Counted from the stretch's first letter, positions 32,123-42,290 are shown. The stretch: DNA of 64,000 nucleotides from Nocardioides sp. zg-1228 (GCF_017086465.1 NZ_CP070961.1:3906001-3970000), one strand, 5' to 3'. A program made the numbers and translations. Notes: a model not told the origin generated them from the sequence alone.

Positions 32123-32748
32123 CGGGCGTCGTCGACGCCGCCGAAGGCCTCCGCGGCCAGGCCGTGGGACACGGCCCACAGCACGGCCTGGCTCCGACTC
32201 TGCACACCGGTCTTGCGGTAGGCGCTGCGGATGTAGGACTTCACCGAGTTGAGCGAGATCTGCATCTGTCGCGCGATGTCGTCGTTGCTCTTGCCGGTGG
32301 CGATGTGCGACAGCGTCTCGCGCTCGCGGGCGGTCAGCAGGTCGGCCTGCGTGGTCGAGCGCAGGGCCTTGGTCGGCAGCACCGGCAGCAGCGGCGCGAC
32401 CACCGTCTCGCCGAGGTGGATCGCGCGCAGCGCCCGCCCGAGCTGGGGGGCGTTGAGGCTCTTGGCGAGGTAGCCGGTGACGCCCTGGCCCAGCGGCTCG
32501 TGCGCCAGCCCCGGCTGGTGGTTCCACGTGTAGACCGCCACGCGGCGGATGTGCGGATCGGCGACCGCGCGCTGCAGGGACGTGTCGCCGCGAGGCGTCC
32601 CGAACGTCTCCACGAGCGCGATGTCGATGGGCTGGCGGGCGCGGTCCTTGATGGTGCCGAGCTCGAAGCCGCCGAGCGTCTTGAGCATGCTGTCGAGGCC
32701 TCGCTTGACGAGCTCGTCACTGCCGAGAAGTGCGACTCGGATGTCCAT
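32110..32748 (-). CDS. LuxR-family regulator, pseudo-receiver with Glu at acceptor site
   Basis: A 212-residue paralogue of the regulator at 19734-20384. The receiver-like half keeps the TWNHQPGL and LGQGVTGYLAKSL segments, but where the other protein has D50 (ALYDTFG) this one has E47 (ALVETFG), which would block phosphorylation and may mimic the active form. The C-terminal helix-turn-helix reads LTARERETLSHIATGKSNDD and then SLNSVKSYIRSAYRK. It is convergent with, and overlaps by 13 bases, the TPR gene. No kinase or obvious target operon is adjacent. Confidence 0.87.
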   Translation of the reverse strand: MDIRVALLGSDELVKRGLDSMLKTLGGFELGTIKDRARQPIDIALVETFGTPRGDTSLQRAVADPHIRRVAVYTWNHQPGLAHEPLGQGVTGYLAKSLNAPQLGRALRAIHLGETVVAPLLPVLPTKALRSTTQADLLTARERETLSHIATGKSNDDIARQMQISLNSVKSYIRSAYRKTGVQSRSQAVLWAVSHGLAAEAFGGVDDARQLR

Positions 32749-32909
32749 GGTGTTCCTGATGGTGTCGTCCGGAGGGGGATGGACGATCCACCCCCGACGA
32801 CCCCCCGACCGTCACCGCGACAGTAGCCCGAGCCGGTACCCCGCACCGGTTCATGGTGGTGCCAGCACGAGCGTTTCCACCCCTACGGGCGAGCCTCGCG
32901 GAGCCGCGC

Positions 32910-32929
32910 ATACCCCCAAGGGGTATGGT
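32910..32929 (+). promoter_or_regulatory. CsoR operator overlapping -10 of copper operon
   Basis: ATACCCCCAAGGGGTAT (32910-32926) is a palindromic G-tract site of the CsoR-box type. It overlaps the -10 hexamer TATGGT (32924-32929), which lies 6 bp before the csoR ATG, so bound apo-CsoR would block a leaderless promoter directly. Confidence 0.85.
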
Positions 32930-32935
32930 GGACGC

Positions 32936-33238
32936 ATGAGCGAGCAGCACGGACACCTCGAGGGCAACGACGCGGCCGTCCAGGCCCACCTCAAGCGCCT
33001 GCGCCGGATCGAGGGGCAGGTCCGCGGGATCCAGCGGATGGTCGAGGAGGAGAAGTACTGCATCGACATCCTCACCCAGGTCTCCGCGGCCACCAAGGCG
33101 CTCCAGTCGCTCGCCCTCTCGCTCCTCGACGACCACATGGCGCACTGCCTCGTCGAAGCGGCGCGCCAGGGCGGCCCCGAGCAGGAGCAGAAGCTCCAGG
33201 AGGCGTCCGAGGCCATCGCGCGCCTCGTGCGTTCCTGA
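32936..33238 (+). CDS. csoR: Copper-sensing repressor CsoR
   Basis: A 100-residue CsoR/FrmR-family repressor. The copper ligands C42, H67 and C71 have the spacing of characterised CsoR proteins (25 and 4 residues), in YCIDIL and DDHMAHC. The N-terminal helix RLRRIEGQVRGIQRMVEEEKYC is the family signature. Apo-protein binds the palindrome overlapping its own promoter; Cu(I) releases it. It is the first gene of an operon with copZ, a His-rich membrane protein and copA. The ATG at 32936 was chosen from the -10 position and the conserved length. Confidence 0.95.
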   Translation: MSEQHGHLEGNDAAVQAHLKRLRRIEGQVRGIQRMVEEEKYCIDILTQVSAATKALQSLALSLLDDHMAHCLVEAARQGGPEQEQKLQEASEAIARLVRS

Positions 33239-33284
33239 GCCACCAGCCACCACCAGTCCGGATCCCCACCACCGAGGAGCACCC

Positions 33285-33488
33285 ATGAGCACCCAGACCT
33301 TCACCGTCACCGGCATGACCTGCGGCCACTGCGCCGCGTCGGTCACCGAGGAGATCTCCGAGATCGCGGGCGTCGAGGACGTCGACGTCGTCGTCGAGAC
33401 CGGAGCCGTCACCGTCACCAGCACCGCCCCCCTCGACGAGTCGGCCGTCCGGGCCGCCGTCGAGGAGGCCGGCTACGCGCTCGCCTGA
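33285..33488 (+). CDS. copZ: Copper chaperone CopZ
   Basis: A 67-residue single heavy-metal-associated (ferredoxin-like) domain with the Cu(I)-binding motif GMTCGHC, cysteines 13 and 16. Length and sequence are typical of CopZ, which carries Cu(I) to the CopA ATPase and to CsoR. It lies 46 bp after csoR and 44 bp before the next gene on the same strand. Confidence 0.95.
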   Translation: MSTQTFTVTGMTCGHCAASVTEEISEIAGVEDVDVVVETGAVTVTSTAPLDESAVRAAVEEAGYALA

Positions 33489-33532
33489 GCGCGCCTGCAC
33501 CCTCCACCCCTCACCTCCCGGAGGACCCGAGC

Positions 33533-34504
33533 ATGAGCACCCCCCTGCGCGTCGTCGCGTTCGTCGCCTCCCTCGCCACCGCCTTCGCGCTGGCCTGGGT
33601 CGGCGGCCGGTTCGTCGGCCCGCTCGACACCGAGCCGGCCGCCGGCGCCCACACGGACGACGCGGGTCACGGTGCCGGGGACGACGCGGACCACCCTGCC
33701 GAGGACGGAGCCGGGGAGGCCGACGGGCACGCGGAGCACGCGTCGGGGGTCGCCGACGTCGCCGGGCTCACCTCCCGAGCCGACGGCTTCTCGCTGGCCA
33801 TCGCCGATCGCACGCTGCCCGCCGGGCGCACCCGTCTCGACTTCCAGGTGCTGACCTCCAGCGGGCGGCCCCTCCTCGACTACACCCGTGAGCACGAGAA
33901 GGACCTGCACCTCATCGTCGTACGCCGCGACCTGACCGGCTTCCAGCACGTGCACCCGCGCCTCGACCGCGCGAGCGGCACCTGGTCGGTGGACGTGGAC
34001 CTGACCCCCGGGGTGTGGCGGGTGGTCGCCGACCTGGTGCCCGAGGACTGGGACGGCATCACGCTGGCCGACGACGTGGCGGTGGCCGGCGACTTCTCCC
34101 CGCGCCCGCTGCCCGCCGACGACCGCACCGACCGGATCCGCACGGACGAGGGCACGTACGCCGTCACGCTCCAGGGCGACACGGCCCCGGGAGCGTCGAC
34201 GGTGCTGACCACACGCATCGAGCTCGACGGCGAGCCCGTCACGGACCTCGAGCCCTACCTCGGCGCCCACGGCCACCTCGTCGCGATGCGCGCCGGCGAC
34301 CTGGGCTACCTCCACGTGCACCCCGAGGACGGCGCCGCCGCGGGCCCGGGCATCGACTTCGCGACCGCGTTCCCCGAGCCGGGGACCTACCGGCTCTTCC
34401 TGGACTTCAAGCACCGCGGCACCGTGCACACCGCCGCGTTCACCGTCGAGTCGGGCGGGGCACCGTCCGGCGACCACGCCGAGGGCGGCGACCATGAGCA
34501 CTGA
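33533..34504 (+). CDS. His-rich membrane-anchored protein of the copper operon
   Basis: A 323-residue protein with an N-terminal hydrophobic segment (residues ~5-25, an uncleaved anchor or signal) followed by a His/Asp/Glu-rich stretch (~38-78, many H residues such as [15 protein letters not shown]) and a C-terminal tail [11 protein letters not shown]. Between these lie beta-rich segments with paired histidines ([39 protein letters not shown]) that look like cupredoxin- or Ig-like extracytoplasmic domains binding copper. Its gene overlaps copA by 11 bases and follows copZ, so it is part of copper resistance, probably as a periplasm-like face buffer or acceptor. I do not know a characterised homologue. 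Confidence 0.8.
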   Translation: MSTPLRVVAFVASLATAFALAWVGGRFVGPLDTEPAAGAHTDDAGHGAGDDADHPAEDGAGEADGHAEHASGVADVAGLTSRADGFSLAIADRTLPAGRTRLDFQVLTSSGRPLLDYTREHEKDLHLIVVRRDLTGFQHVHPRLDRASGTWSVDVDLTPGVWRVVADLVPEDWDGITLADDVAVAGDFSPRPLPADDRTDRIRTDEGTYAVTLQGDTAPGASTVLTTRIELDGEPVTDLEPYLGAHGHLVAMRAGDLGYLHVHPEDGAAAGPGIDFATAFPEPGTYRLFLDFKHRGTVHTAAFTVESGGAPSGDHAEGGDHEH

Positions 34505-36725
34505 GACCACCACGAGCCCCCGGGCCGACGTCGAGCTGGCCATCACCGGCATGACCTGCGCGTCGTGCGCCCACCGCATCGAGCGCAAGCTCAACAAGCT
34601 CGACGGCGTGACGGCCACGGTCAACTACGCGACCGAGAAGGCCAAGGTCACCTTCCCCGACACCGTGAGCACCGACGACCTGCTGCGCACCGTGGAGGCC
34701 GCCGGCTACTCCGCCGCGCTGCCGACGCCCCCCGGTGCGCCCACACCCGACGACGTCCCCGAGCGCGACCCGCTCCTGCAGCGGCTGCTGGTCAGCACCG
34801 TGCTCACCGTCCCGGTGATCGCGATGGCGATGGTGCCGGCATGGCAGTTCACCTACTGGCAGTGGGCCTCCCTCGCCCTCGCCGCTCCCGTCGTGGTCTG
34901 GGGCGCGCTGCCCTTCCACCGCGCCGCCTGGACCAACCTGCGCCACGGCGCGACGACGATGGACACCCTCGTCTCGGTGGGGGTGCTGGCCGCGTTCGCC
35001 TGGTCGCTGTGGGCGCTGTTCCTCGGCACGGCCGGCGAGCCGGGCATGACCCACCCGTTCCGCATCTCGATCGACCGCACCGACGGCGCGGGCAACATCT
35101 ACCTCGAGGCCGCCGCCGGCGTGACGACGTTCCTGCTCGCCGGGCGGTGGCTGGAGCACCGGTCGAAGCGGCGCGCGGGCGCGGCGCTGCGGGCGCTGCT
35201 CGAGCTCGGTGTGCGAGACGTGGCCGTCCTGCGCGACGGCGCCGAGGTCCGGATCCCGGTCGAGCAGCTCGCGGTCGGCGACCTGTTCGTGGTCCGCCCC
35301 GGCGAGAAGGTCGCGACCGACGGCGAGGTCGTCGAGGGCACGTCGGCGGTCGACGCGTCCATGCTCACCGGCGAGTCCGTGCCGGTGGAGGTCGGCCCCG
35401 GTGACGCCGTCGTCGGGGCCACCGTCAACGCGGGCGGGCGGCTCGTCGTGCGCGCCACCCGCGTGGGCGCCGACACCCAGCTCGCGCAGATGGCGCGGCT
35501 GGTGGAGGACGCCCAGAACGGCAAGGCCGAGGTGCAGCGCCTCGCCGACCGCGTGTCCGGCGTCTTCGTGCCGGTCGTCATCGCGCTGTCCGTGGCCACG
35601 CTCGGCTTCTGGCTCGGCGCCGGGGGCGGCGCCACCGCGGCGTTCACCGCCGCCGTCTCGGTGCTGATCATCGCCTGCCCGTGCGCCCTCGGCCTGGCGA
35701 CGCCGACCGCCCTCATGGTCGGCACCGGCCGCGGCGCGCAGCTCGGCATCCTGATCAAGGGCCCCGAGGTGCTGGAGTCCACCCGCCGCGTCGACACGAT
35801 CGTGCTCGACAAGACCGGCACCGTGACGACCGGGGAGATGACCGTCCACGAGGTGGTGGCCGCAGAAGGCGAGTCGCCCGACCACGTACGCCGCCTCGCC
35901 GCGGCCCTCGAGTCGGCGTCCGAGCACCCGATCGCCCGGGCCATCGCCGCCGTGGAGGGTCCGCTGCCCCCCGTGGCGGAGTTCGCCAACCGGGAGGGCC
36001 TGGGCGTGCAGGGCGTCGTCGAGGGACACGCCGTCGTGGTCGGCCGACCGAGCCTGCTGGCCGACGGGGCACAGCACCTGCCGCCGTCGCTGGAGGCTGC
36101 CGTGGAGCGGGCGCAGGCCGAGGGCCGCACCGCGGTGGCGGTCGGCTGGGACGGCGGCGCCCGGGGCGTCGTCGTCGTCGGCGACACCGTCAGGCCGACG
36201 TCCGCACGAGCCGTCGCCGCGCTGCGCGAGCTGGGCCTGACGCCGGTCCTGCTCACCGGCGACAACGAGGCCGCCGCCCGCCACGTCGCCGCTCAGGTCG
36301 GCATCGACACCGTCGTGGCCGACGTGCTGCCCGCCGACAAGGTCGCCGAGGTGCAGCGGCTCCAGGCGGCCGGCAAGGTCGTGGCGATGGTCGGCGACGG
36401 CGTCAACGACGCCGCCGCGCTCGCCCAGGCCGACCTCGGCCTGGCGATGGGCACCGGCACCGACGTGGCCATCGAGGCCGGCGACCTGACCCTCGTGCGC
36501 GGCGACCTGCTGGTCGCCGTCGACGCGATCCGGCTCGCGCGCCGCACGCTCGCCACGATCAAGGGCAACCTGTTCTGGGCCTTCGCCTACAACGTCGCCG
36601 CCCTGCCGCTGGCCGCCGCCGGCCTCCTCAACCCGATGCTCGCCGGTGCCGCGATGGCGTTCTCGAGCGTCTTCGTGGTGACCAACAGCCTGCGCCTGCG
36701 CGGCTTCCGCTCCGCGACCTCCTGA
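34494..36725 (+). CDS. copA: Copper-exporting P1B-type ATPase CopA
   Basis: A 743-residue P-type ATPase. One N-terminal heavy-metal-associated domain has GMTCASC (C22, C25); the transmembrane CPC motif in [12 protein letters not shown] is near residue 395; the phosphorylation site DKTGT is near 439; the hinge GDGVND is near 634. TGES in the actuator domain is also present. These define a Cu(I) exporter. The start overlaps the preceding His-rich gene by 11 bases and it is the last gene of the CsoR-controlled operon; a GGTCGGG/CCCGACC hairpin follows. Confidence 0.97.
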   Translation: MSTETTTSPRADVELAITGMTCASCAHRIERKLNKLDGVTATVNYATEKAKVTFPDTVSTDDLLRTVEAAGYSAALPTPPGAPTPDDVPERDPLLQRLLVSTVLTVPVIAMAMVPAWQFTYWQWASLALAAPVVVWGALPFHRAAWTNLRHGATTMDTLVSVGVLAAFAWSLWALFLGTAGEPGMTHPFRISIDRTDGAGNIYLEAAAGVTTFLLAGRWLEHRSKRRAGAALRALLELGVRDVAVLRDGAEVRIPVEQLAVGDLFVVRPGEKVATDGEVVEGTSAVDASMLTGESVPVEVGPGDAVVGATVNAGGRLVVRATRVGADTQLAQMARLVEDAQNGKAEVQRLADRVSGVFVPVVIALSVATLGFWLGAGGGATAAFTAAVSVLIIACPCALGLATPTALMVGTGRGAQLGILIKGPEVLESTRRVDTIVLDKTGTVTTGEMTVHEVVAAEGESPDHVRRLAAALESASEHPIARAIAAVEGPLPPVAEFANREGLGVQGVVEGHAVVVGRPSLLADGAQHLPPSLEAAVERAQAEGRTAVAVGWDGGARGVVVVGDTVRPTSARAVAALRELGLTPVLLTGDNEAAARHVAAQVGIDTVVADVLPADKVAEVQRLQAAGKVVAMVGDGVNDAAALAQADLGLAMGTGTDVAIEAGDLTLVRGDLLVAVDAIRLARRTLATIKGNLFWAFAYNVAALPLAAAGLLNPMLAGAAMAFSSVFVVTNSLRLRGFRSATS

Positions 36726-36736
36726 GCGGGACCAGG

Positions 36737-36752
36737 GGTCGGGTGCCCGACC
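36737..36752 (+). terminator. Hairpin after copA
   Basis: GGTCGGG (36737-36743) and CCCGACC (36746-36752) are perfect inverted arms 11 bp after the copA stop. The stem is short and there is no T-tract, so terminator function is likely but not certain. Confidence 0.45.
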
Positions 36753-36771
36753 GCTTCGTAGGGTGGCCAGC

Positions 36772-37479
36772 ATGGGACTCAAGGACCTGGTGCGCCGTGG
36801 CGGCTCCGAGACGTCGAGGACGTCGGCGCTGGACGCGGCCGGTGACCCGCGACCCGACCCGGGGGCGGTCGACCGGATGGTCGCGCTGCTCCTCGACGTC
36901 GGCCTCGACGGCCGGGGGCCGCTCAGCCCGGTCCGCGCGGTCGCGGGCGAGGCGCTCCGCAAGGCCGGCGGCGACCGGGAGAAGGCGATCGCCGCGCTGG
37001 CTCGGCGGAGCACCGTCACCGGCGGCGTCGGCGGCTTCGTCACCGGGATCGGCGGCTTCGTCACGATGCCGGTGTCGCTGCCGGTCAACGTCGCGGAGTT
37101 CTACCTCCAGGCCGTGCGGATGGTCGGCGGCATCGCGGTGCTGCGCGGCCACGACATCGACGACCCGCAGGTGCGTACGGCGATCCTGCTCACGCTGGTC
37201 GGCTCCGACGCCGACGAGGTGCTCCGCAGGACCGGCATGTCGACCGCCGGCAGCCGGGTGACGACCTACGCCCTCAAGGGCCTGCCGCCCGCGGCGCTGA
37301 TGATGGTCAACAAGGCGGTCGGCTTCCGCCTGGTGCGCGGGGTGAGCGAGAAGGCGCTGGCCCGCCTCGGCCGGGGCGTCCCGGTCGCCGGCGGACTGGT
37401 CGGCGGCGGCATCGACGGGTGGATGATGAAGAAGATCGCCGACCACGCCATGCGCGAGCTCCCCCCGGTCGAGGGCTGA
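36772..37479 (+). CDS. EcsC-family protein
   Basis: A 235-residue protein of the EcsC type. It has a central hydrophobic, glycine-rich segment TVTGGVGGFVTGIGGFVTMP followed by VNVAEFYLQAVRMVGGIAVLRGHDI and later KGLPPAALMMVNKAVGFRLV, a pattern of amphipathic helices and Gly-rich turns typical of the family. EcsC in Bacillus is linked to an ABC transporter and secretion; no such partner is adjacent here. Its ATG at 36772 lies 7 bp after TAGGGT (36759-36764), implying a leaderless mRNA. Confidence 0.8.
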   Translation: MGLKDLVRRGGSETSRTSALDAAGDPRPDPGAVDRMVALLLDVGLDGRGPLSPVRAVAGEALRKAGGDREKAIAALARRSTVTGGVGGFVTGIGGFVTMPVSLPVNVAEFYLQAVRMVGGIAVLRGHDIDDPQVRTAILLTLVGSDADEVLRRTGMSTAGSRVTTYALKGLPPAALMMVNKAVGFRLVRGVSEKALARLGRGVPVAGGLVGGGIDGWMMKKIADHAMRELPPVEG

Positions 37480-37528
37480 CTCGGTCCTCCGGCGGGACGT
37501 GCGGGCCACTCTGGGACAATCGACCCTC

Positions 37529-37888
37529 GTGGACGGACCCCTGCCCCTCGTGCTGCTCGCCGCCTCGCTGCTCCTCGCGCTGGTGGTGCTGGTCTACGTC
37601 GCGCTCGACCGCACGCCCGACTGGGGCCTGCTCGGCTTCGCCGCCGTCATCGAGGCCGCGACGCTGGTGCTGATCGTGGTCGCCGCGTTCCAGGTCGGCG
37701 GCGCCGACCTCAGCGGCCCCTCGGCGATCACGGTGTTCGGCTACCTCGTCGCCGGGCTCGTGCTGCTGCCGATCGGGTTCGCCTGGTCGCTCGCCGAGCG
37801 CAGTCGCGGCGCCACGGCCGTGCTGATGATCGCCGCGCTGGCGCAGGCGTTCATCGTCGTCCGCGCGGTGGCGGTGTGGACCGCGTGA
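37529..37888 (+). CDS. Small membrane protein, four helices
   Basis: A protein of about 119 residues, almost wholly made of four hydrophobic helices (for example LPLVLLAASLLLALVVLVYV and AITVFGYLVAGLVLLPIGFA). The GTG at 37529 lies 8 bp after GACAAT and opens directly into the first helix. Its stop overlaps the next gene by four bases (GTGA), so the two small membrane proteins are coupled and may form a complex. I do not recognise a named family; pairs like this are common next to each other in actinobacteria. Confidence 0.75.
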   Translation: MDGPLPLVLLAASLLLALVVLVYVALDRTPDWGLLGFAAVIEAATLVLIVVAAFQVGGADLSGPSAITVFGYLVAGLVLLPIGFAWSLAERSRGATAVLMIAALAQAFIVVRAVAVWTA

Positions 37889-38286
37889 GCCGCGCCGCCT
37901 CGACGTCGTCGGGCCTGGGCCGCACGCTCGTCGCCGTCTACGGCGTCTTCGCGCTCGCCGCGACCGCCCGCTCGCTCGTCCAGCTGGCCACCAAGGCCGA
38001 CGAGGCGCCCCTCGCGTACGCCCTCTCGGCCATGGCCGCGCTCGTCTACGTCGCCGCCACCCTCGGCCTCGCCGAGGTCGGCCCCAGCCCCCGCCGGCTG
38101 GCCTGGGCGGCGGTCGGGTTCGAGCTGGTCGGCGTGCTCACGGTCGGCACCCTGACCGTGCTCGACCCCGAGCTGTTCCCCGACGCGACCGTGTGGTCGG
38201 ACTACGGCGCGGGCTACGGGTGGCTCCCGCTCGTGCTGCCGTTCGTGGGCATCGCCTGGCTCTGGCACACGCGGGCGCGGGACTGA
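37885..38286 (+). CDS. Small membrane protein, parent of duplicated 3' fragment
   Basis: A 133-residue membrane protein with four predicted helices, ending AWLWHTRARD. The start GTG at 37885 overlaps the stop of the preceding gene (GTGA); an in-frame GTG nine bases upstream is an alternative. Its last 197 bp (38090-38286) recur at 40087-40283, about 2 kb downstream, with 12 silent differences plus a different stop codon, so a second full copy must once have existed or been acquired. Function unknown; it probably works with the coupled membrane protein upstream. Confidence 0.78.
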   Translation: MSRAASTSSGLGRTLVAVYGVFALAATARSLVQLATKADEAPLAYALSAMAALVYVAATLGLAEVGPSPRRLAWAAVGFELVGVLTVGTLTVLDPELFPDATVWSDYGAGYGWLPLVLPFVGIAWLWHTRARD

Positions 38287-38340
38287 CGACGGGTGCAAAC
38301 CCCGTTGCCCGGTCGCGGTGGCGGGCGGGAGCCTGTACGG

Positions 38341-39363
38341 GTGATCCCGTCGCCCTACCCGATGCGCACCGAGCGGCTGACGCTGCGCTTGCCCCGCGCC
38401 GAGGACGTGCCGGCGCTGACGGCCTACCGCAACGACCCCGAGGTGGCCGCGCTGCAGGTCTGGGAGCTGCCGTGGAGCGAGGAGCGGGCGCTCGAGCTCG
38501 TCGCCCGGCACGCCGGCCTCACCGACCTCGCCGACGGCGGCCGCCACCAGGTCCTGATCGAGCAGGACGGCCGGGTCGTCGGCGACCTCTTCGTCGGCCT
38601 GCACGAGCACGGCGGGGTGGCCCACCTCGGGTTCACCCTGGCGCGGGCGGCCCAGGGGCAGGGGATCGCCACCGAGGCGGCGAGCGCCGTCGTCGCCGAC
38701 CTCGTCGAACGCCTCGGCGTGCACCGGGTCGTCGCCGAGCTGTCGCCGCGCAATCTCGCGTCGGCGCGGCTGCTCGAGCGGCTGGGGATGACGTTCGAGG
38801 TGGAGACCCACCGCTCGTTCTGGTGGCGCGGCGGGTGGGACGACAACCTCGTCTACGCGATGAGCGCGGCGCAGTGGCGCGCCTGGCGGGACCGGCCGCG
38901 TACGCCGCCGACCGACGTGCGGCTCGTGGAGATCACCGACGACACGTTCCGGAGGTGGACGCGGGTCGGTGTCCACCACACGCAGCAGCGCTTCGTCGCG
39001 ACGGTGCAGCAGTCGTTCGTCGACGCGCTCTTCCCCGGCACCCGCGACGGCGTGCCGCTCGTCGCGGACTGTCGCGGCATCGAGGCCGACGGCGATCCCG
39101 CCGGCTTCCTCATGTGGTCCGAGTCGCCGCCACGGCCCTACCTCTGGCGCTTCCTCGTCGACCGGCGCCACCAGGGCCGCGGCATCGGCCGCCGCGCGCT
39201 CGACCTGTGGGTGCGGGCGATGCGGGAGCGGGGGCACGCCGAGGCGGAGACGAGCTGGGTGCAGGCGCCGGGCGGACCGGAGGCGTTCTACCTCGCGTCG
39301 GGGTTCGTGCCCACCGGCGAGCACGACGACGGCGAGGCGCTCGCGCGGCTGCGCCTCGGGTGA
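38341..39363 (+). CDS. Two-domain GNAT acetyltransferase (RimJ/RimL-like N-terminal half)
   Basis: A 340-residue protein with two GNAT domains. The first resembles RimJ/RimL N-terminal-alanine acetyltransferases: MRTERLTLRLPRAEDVPAL, LARAAQGQGIATEAASAVV and NLASARLLERLGM. The second, after ~200, has the acetyl-CoA loop VDRRHQGRGIGRRALDLWV and ends with a helix and strand of the fold. Substrates are unknown. The GTG at 38341 is chosen because it precedes the conserved domain by few residues; no strong ribosome-binding site is seen. The region after the gene is degraded. Confidence 0.83.
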   Translation: MIPSPYPMRTERLTLRLPRAEDVPALTAYRNDPEVAALQVWELPWSEERALELVARHAGLTDLADGGRHQVLIEQDGRVVGDLFVGLHEHGGVAHLGFTLARAAQGQGIATEAASAVVADLVERLGVHRVVAELSPRNLASARLLERLGMTFEVETHRSFWWRGGWDDNLVYAMSAAQWRAWRDRPRTPPTDVRLVEITDDTFRRWTRVGVHHTQQRFVATVQQSFVDALFPGTRDGVPLVADCRGIEADGDPAGFLMWSESPPRPYLWRFLVDRRHQGRGIGRRALDLWVRAMRERGHAEAETSWVQAPGGPEAFYLASGFVPTGEHDDGEALARLRLG

Positions 39364-39445
39364 GCGTCGCGGCGGCTCGGGCGAGGGACGCGAGCCACCC
39401 CCGCGCAGCCACTGACGATCCCGCTCGCAGAGCGGGCTCGACTGG

Positions 39446-39470
39446 TGACACCCGCGCCTGCGGCGTGTCA
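39446..39470 (+). terminator. Inverted repeats after the GNAT gene
   Basis: TGACAC (39446-39451) and GTGTCA (39465-39470) bracket a partly paired core, and a tighter hairpin CCCGCTC-GCA-GAGCGGG lies just before at 39420-39436. Together they probably terminate the acetyltransferase transcript ahead of the pseudogene. Confidence 0.4.
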
Positions 39471-39518
39471 GTCTCGACTCTCCGGCCCTTCGCGATCTCG
39501 CACGGAACGACTGGACGT

Positions 39519-40066
39519 ATGCCGCAGCTACCCAGATTCGCCGCCTGGCGGTTCGCCGACGCCGTCGCCGGGTTCGAGGTCGTCTACGCCAGTGACGGCG
39601 AGCTTCGTGGTCACACCAGCGCCGTAGAGGGTGGCATGCCCTATGCCGTGGACTACCGCATCGCGTTCTCTCGCGGGTGGCGCACCACGTCGGCCGTCGT
39701 CAGCAGTGACACCCTCGACGGCCGACGTACCGTCATCCTGTCTGTGAACGGCGACGGTCGTTGGACGGTCGACGACGTGCCTCGACCGGACCTCGACGGG
39801 CTCGTGGACGTGGACCTCGAGGCGTCTGCCTGCACCAACACCTTCCCCGTGCACCGCCTGGACCTGCCTGTCGGCGAGACCGTGACGGCCTCGGCGGTCT
39901 ACGTCCAGCGCTCGACCTGAAGGTCAGGCGGCTCGACCAGACCTACCGGCGCATCGACGCCAAGCGGTTTCACTACACGTCCGAGGGCGGCTTCGAGGCC
40001 GAGCTGCACGTCGACGACCACCTGCTCGTGCTCGACTATCCCGGCATCGCCGTGCGCTTCTCCTGA
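39519..40066 (+). pseudogene. Frameshifted glycolipid-binding-like gene
   Basis: Two frames together restore one protein of about 180 residues. The first runs from the ATG at 39519 (MPQLPRFAAWRFADAVAGFE, then GHTSAVEGGMPYAVDYRIAF) to a TGA at 39918-39920; the second continues from about 39905 with ALDLKVRRLDQTYRRIDAKR and ends DYPGIAVRFS at 40066. The N-terminal GFEVVY...GHTSAVEG...VDYRIAF, and the C-terminal QTYRRIDAKRFHY and LDYPGIA, match the putative glycolipid-binding family (PF06475 type). A single indel near 39895-39920 separates them. Third-position AT use is higher than in neighbouring genes, suggesting foreign origin. A sequencing error is the alternative. Confidence 0.7.
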
Positions 40067-40086
40067 GCGACTCCGCGCCGCGACCG

Positions 40087-40283
40087 CCCGCCGGCTGGCC
40101 TGGGCCGCGGTCGGGTTCGAGCTGGTCGGCGTGCTCACCGTCGGCACGCTCACCGTGCTCGACCCCGAGCTGTTCCCCGACGCGACCGTGTGGTCGGACT
40201 ACGGCGCGGGGTATGGCTGGTTGCCGCTGGTGCTGCCGTTCGTGGGGATCGCGTGGCTCTGGCACACGCGGGCGCGGGACTAG
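40087..40283 (+). pseudogene. 197-bp copy of the 3' end of the membrane-protein gene at 37885
   Basis: Aligned without gaps to 38090-38286, this segment differs at 12 coding positions, every one silent, plus TAG for TGA at the end. It encodes the identical last 64 residues (from RRLAWAAVGF to WHTRARD) but has no start codon or 5' part. The unrelated sequence immediately upstream is the frameshifted gene's tail, so the junction is sharp at about 40087. Silent-only divergence indicates that the source was a functional, selected homologue, not a fresh tandem copy. Confidence 0.85.
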
Positions 40284-41008
40284 GACGACAGGCGCCGGTC
40301 CGGCCCCGCGAGGAGGTCGAGGTCGCGCACGCAGAACCGACGATGCTCGAACTCCTCGCGGAGCACCGTGCCCAGACACTGCCGCAGCGACCGTCCGCGG
40401 GCATAGGTCGGCCACCTGTCGTCGGCGGGGACCGGTGCCGGCTCCTGGAGCTCTCGGGACGTGACCGCGTCGAGCCAACGCTCGAGCTCGGCGGCCTGTG
40501 CTGCACGGACAGCCAGCACCTCGTCGAGCGTCGGGTCCGCCGACGGGTCGAGCCCCTGCTCCTCGCGGTGGAGCACGGACTCGATGCCGAGGCCCATCGG
40601 GGTGAACAGGTCGGTCGACCCGAGGCAGCAGCGCCGGAACCACGAGTCGTGGACGAAGACCAGGTGACGCAGCGTCTGCACGGCCGACCACTCGTCGTCG
40701 ACGCTCTCGTGCTCGATGCCGGGCGACTCGCGCATGCGTGCCACGGTCGCCGCCCAGTCGGTGCGCAGCTCGCGGCTGGCCCGGCGGAGGTCGGCCACGT
40801 CGTCGGAGCGGATGAGCCGTCGGACCGGATGACGACGGTCGAGCTCGGCCTCGACGTAGGCCATGACCTCGACGCCGTTGACGACGAGGTCGGTCACCAG
40901 CCCGTCGATCACGGCGCCCTGCATGACCACGCCGACCAGGCGCGCCCCGCTCAGGTCGCACTCGCGGAGCTCCGCGCCCGTCAGGTCCTCGTCCACGAAC
41001 CGCTTCAT
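40280..41008 (-). CDS. DinB-family protein with pentapeptide-like N-terminus
   Basis: A 242-residue protein. The first ~40 residues (MKRFVDEDLTGAELRECDLS followed by GARLVGV) have the A(D/N)LxG spacing of pentapeptide repeats, followed by a DinB_2 four-helix domain with LRHLVFVHDSWFRRCCLGS and a final LGTVLREEFEHRRFCVRDLDLL; the histidines in these helices are the usual metal ligands. The reaction is unknown; pentapeptide plus DinB is a recurring combination in actinobacteria. Its stop codon overlaps the end of the duplicated fragment (CTAG at 40280-40283). The ATG at 41008 opens the repeat part. Confidence 0.8.
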   Translation of the reverse strand: MKRFVDEDLTGAELRECDLSGARLVGVVMQGAVIDGLVTDLVVNGVEVMAYVEAELDRRHPVRRLIRSDDVADLRRASRELRTDWAATVARMRESPGIEHESVDDEWSAVQTLRHLVFVHDSWFRRCCLGSTDLFTPMGLGIESVLHREEQGLDPSADPTLDEVLAVRAAQAAELERWLDAVTSRELQEPAPVPADDRWPTYARGRSLRQCLGTVLREEFEHRRFCVRDLDLLAGPDRRLSS

Positions 41009-41090
41009 GCCCGGCACGCTAGGCCCGGCCACCGACACCGCACCAGGGCACCGTGCAGCGCGGATGCCCGGCCAGGGACGCGGGTGGAGG

Positions 41091-42290
<1,200 letters not shown>

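Noticed and set aside
39364..40283. Transposon or integron insertion in the decayed patch
   Set aside because: No transposase, terminal inverted repeats or attachment site could be seen around the duplicated fragment or pseudogene; recombination remains possible but no element is called.
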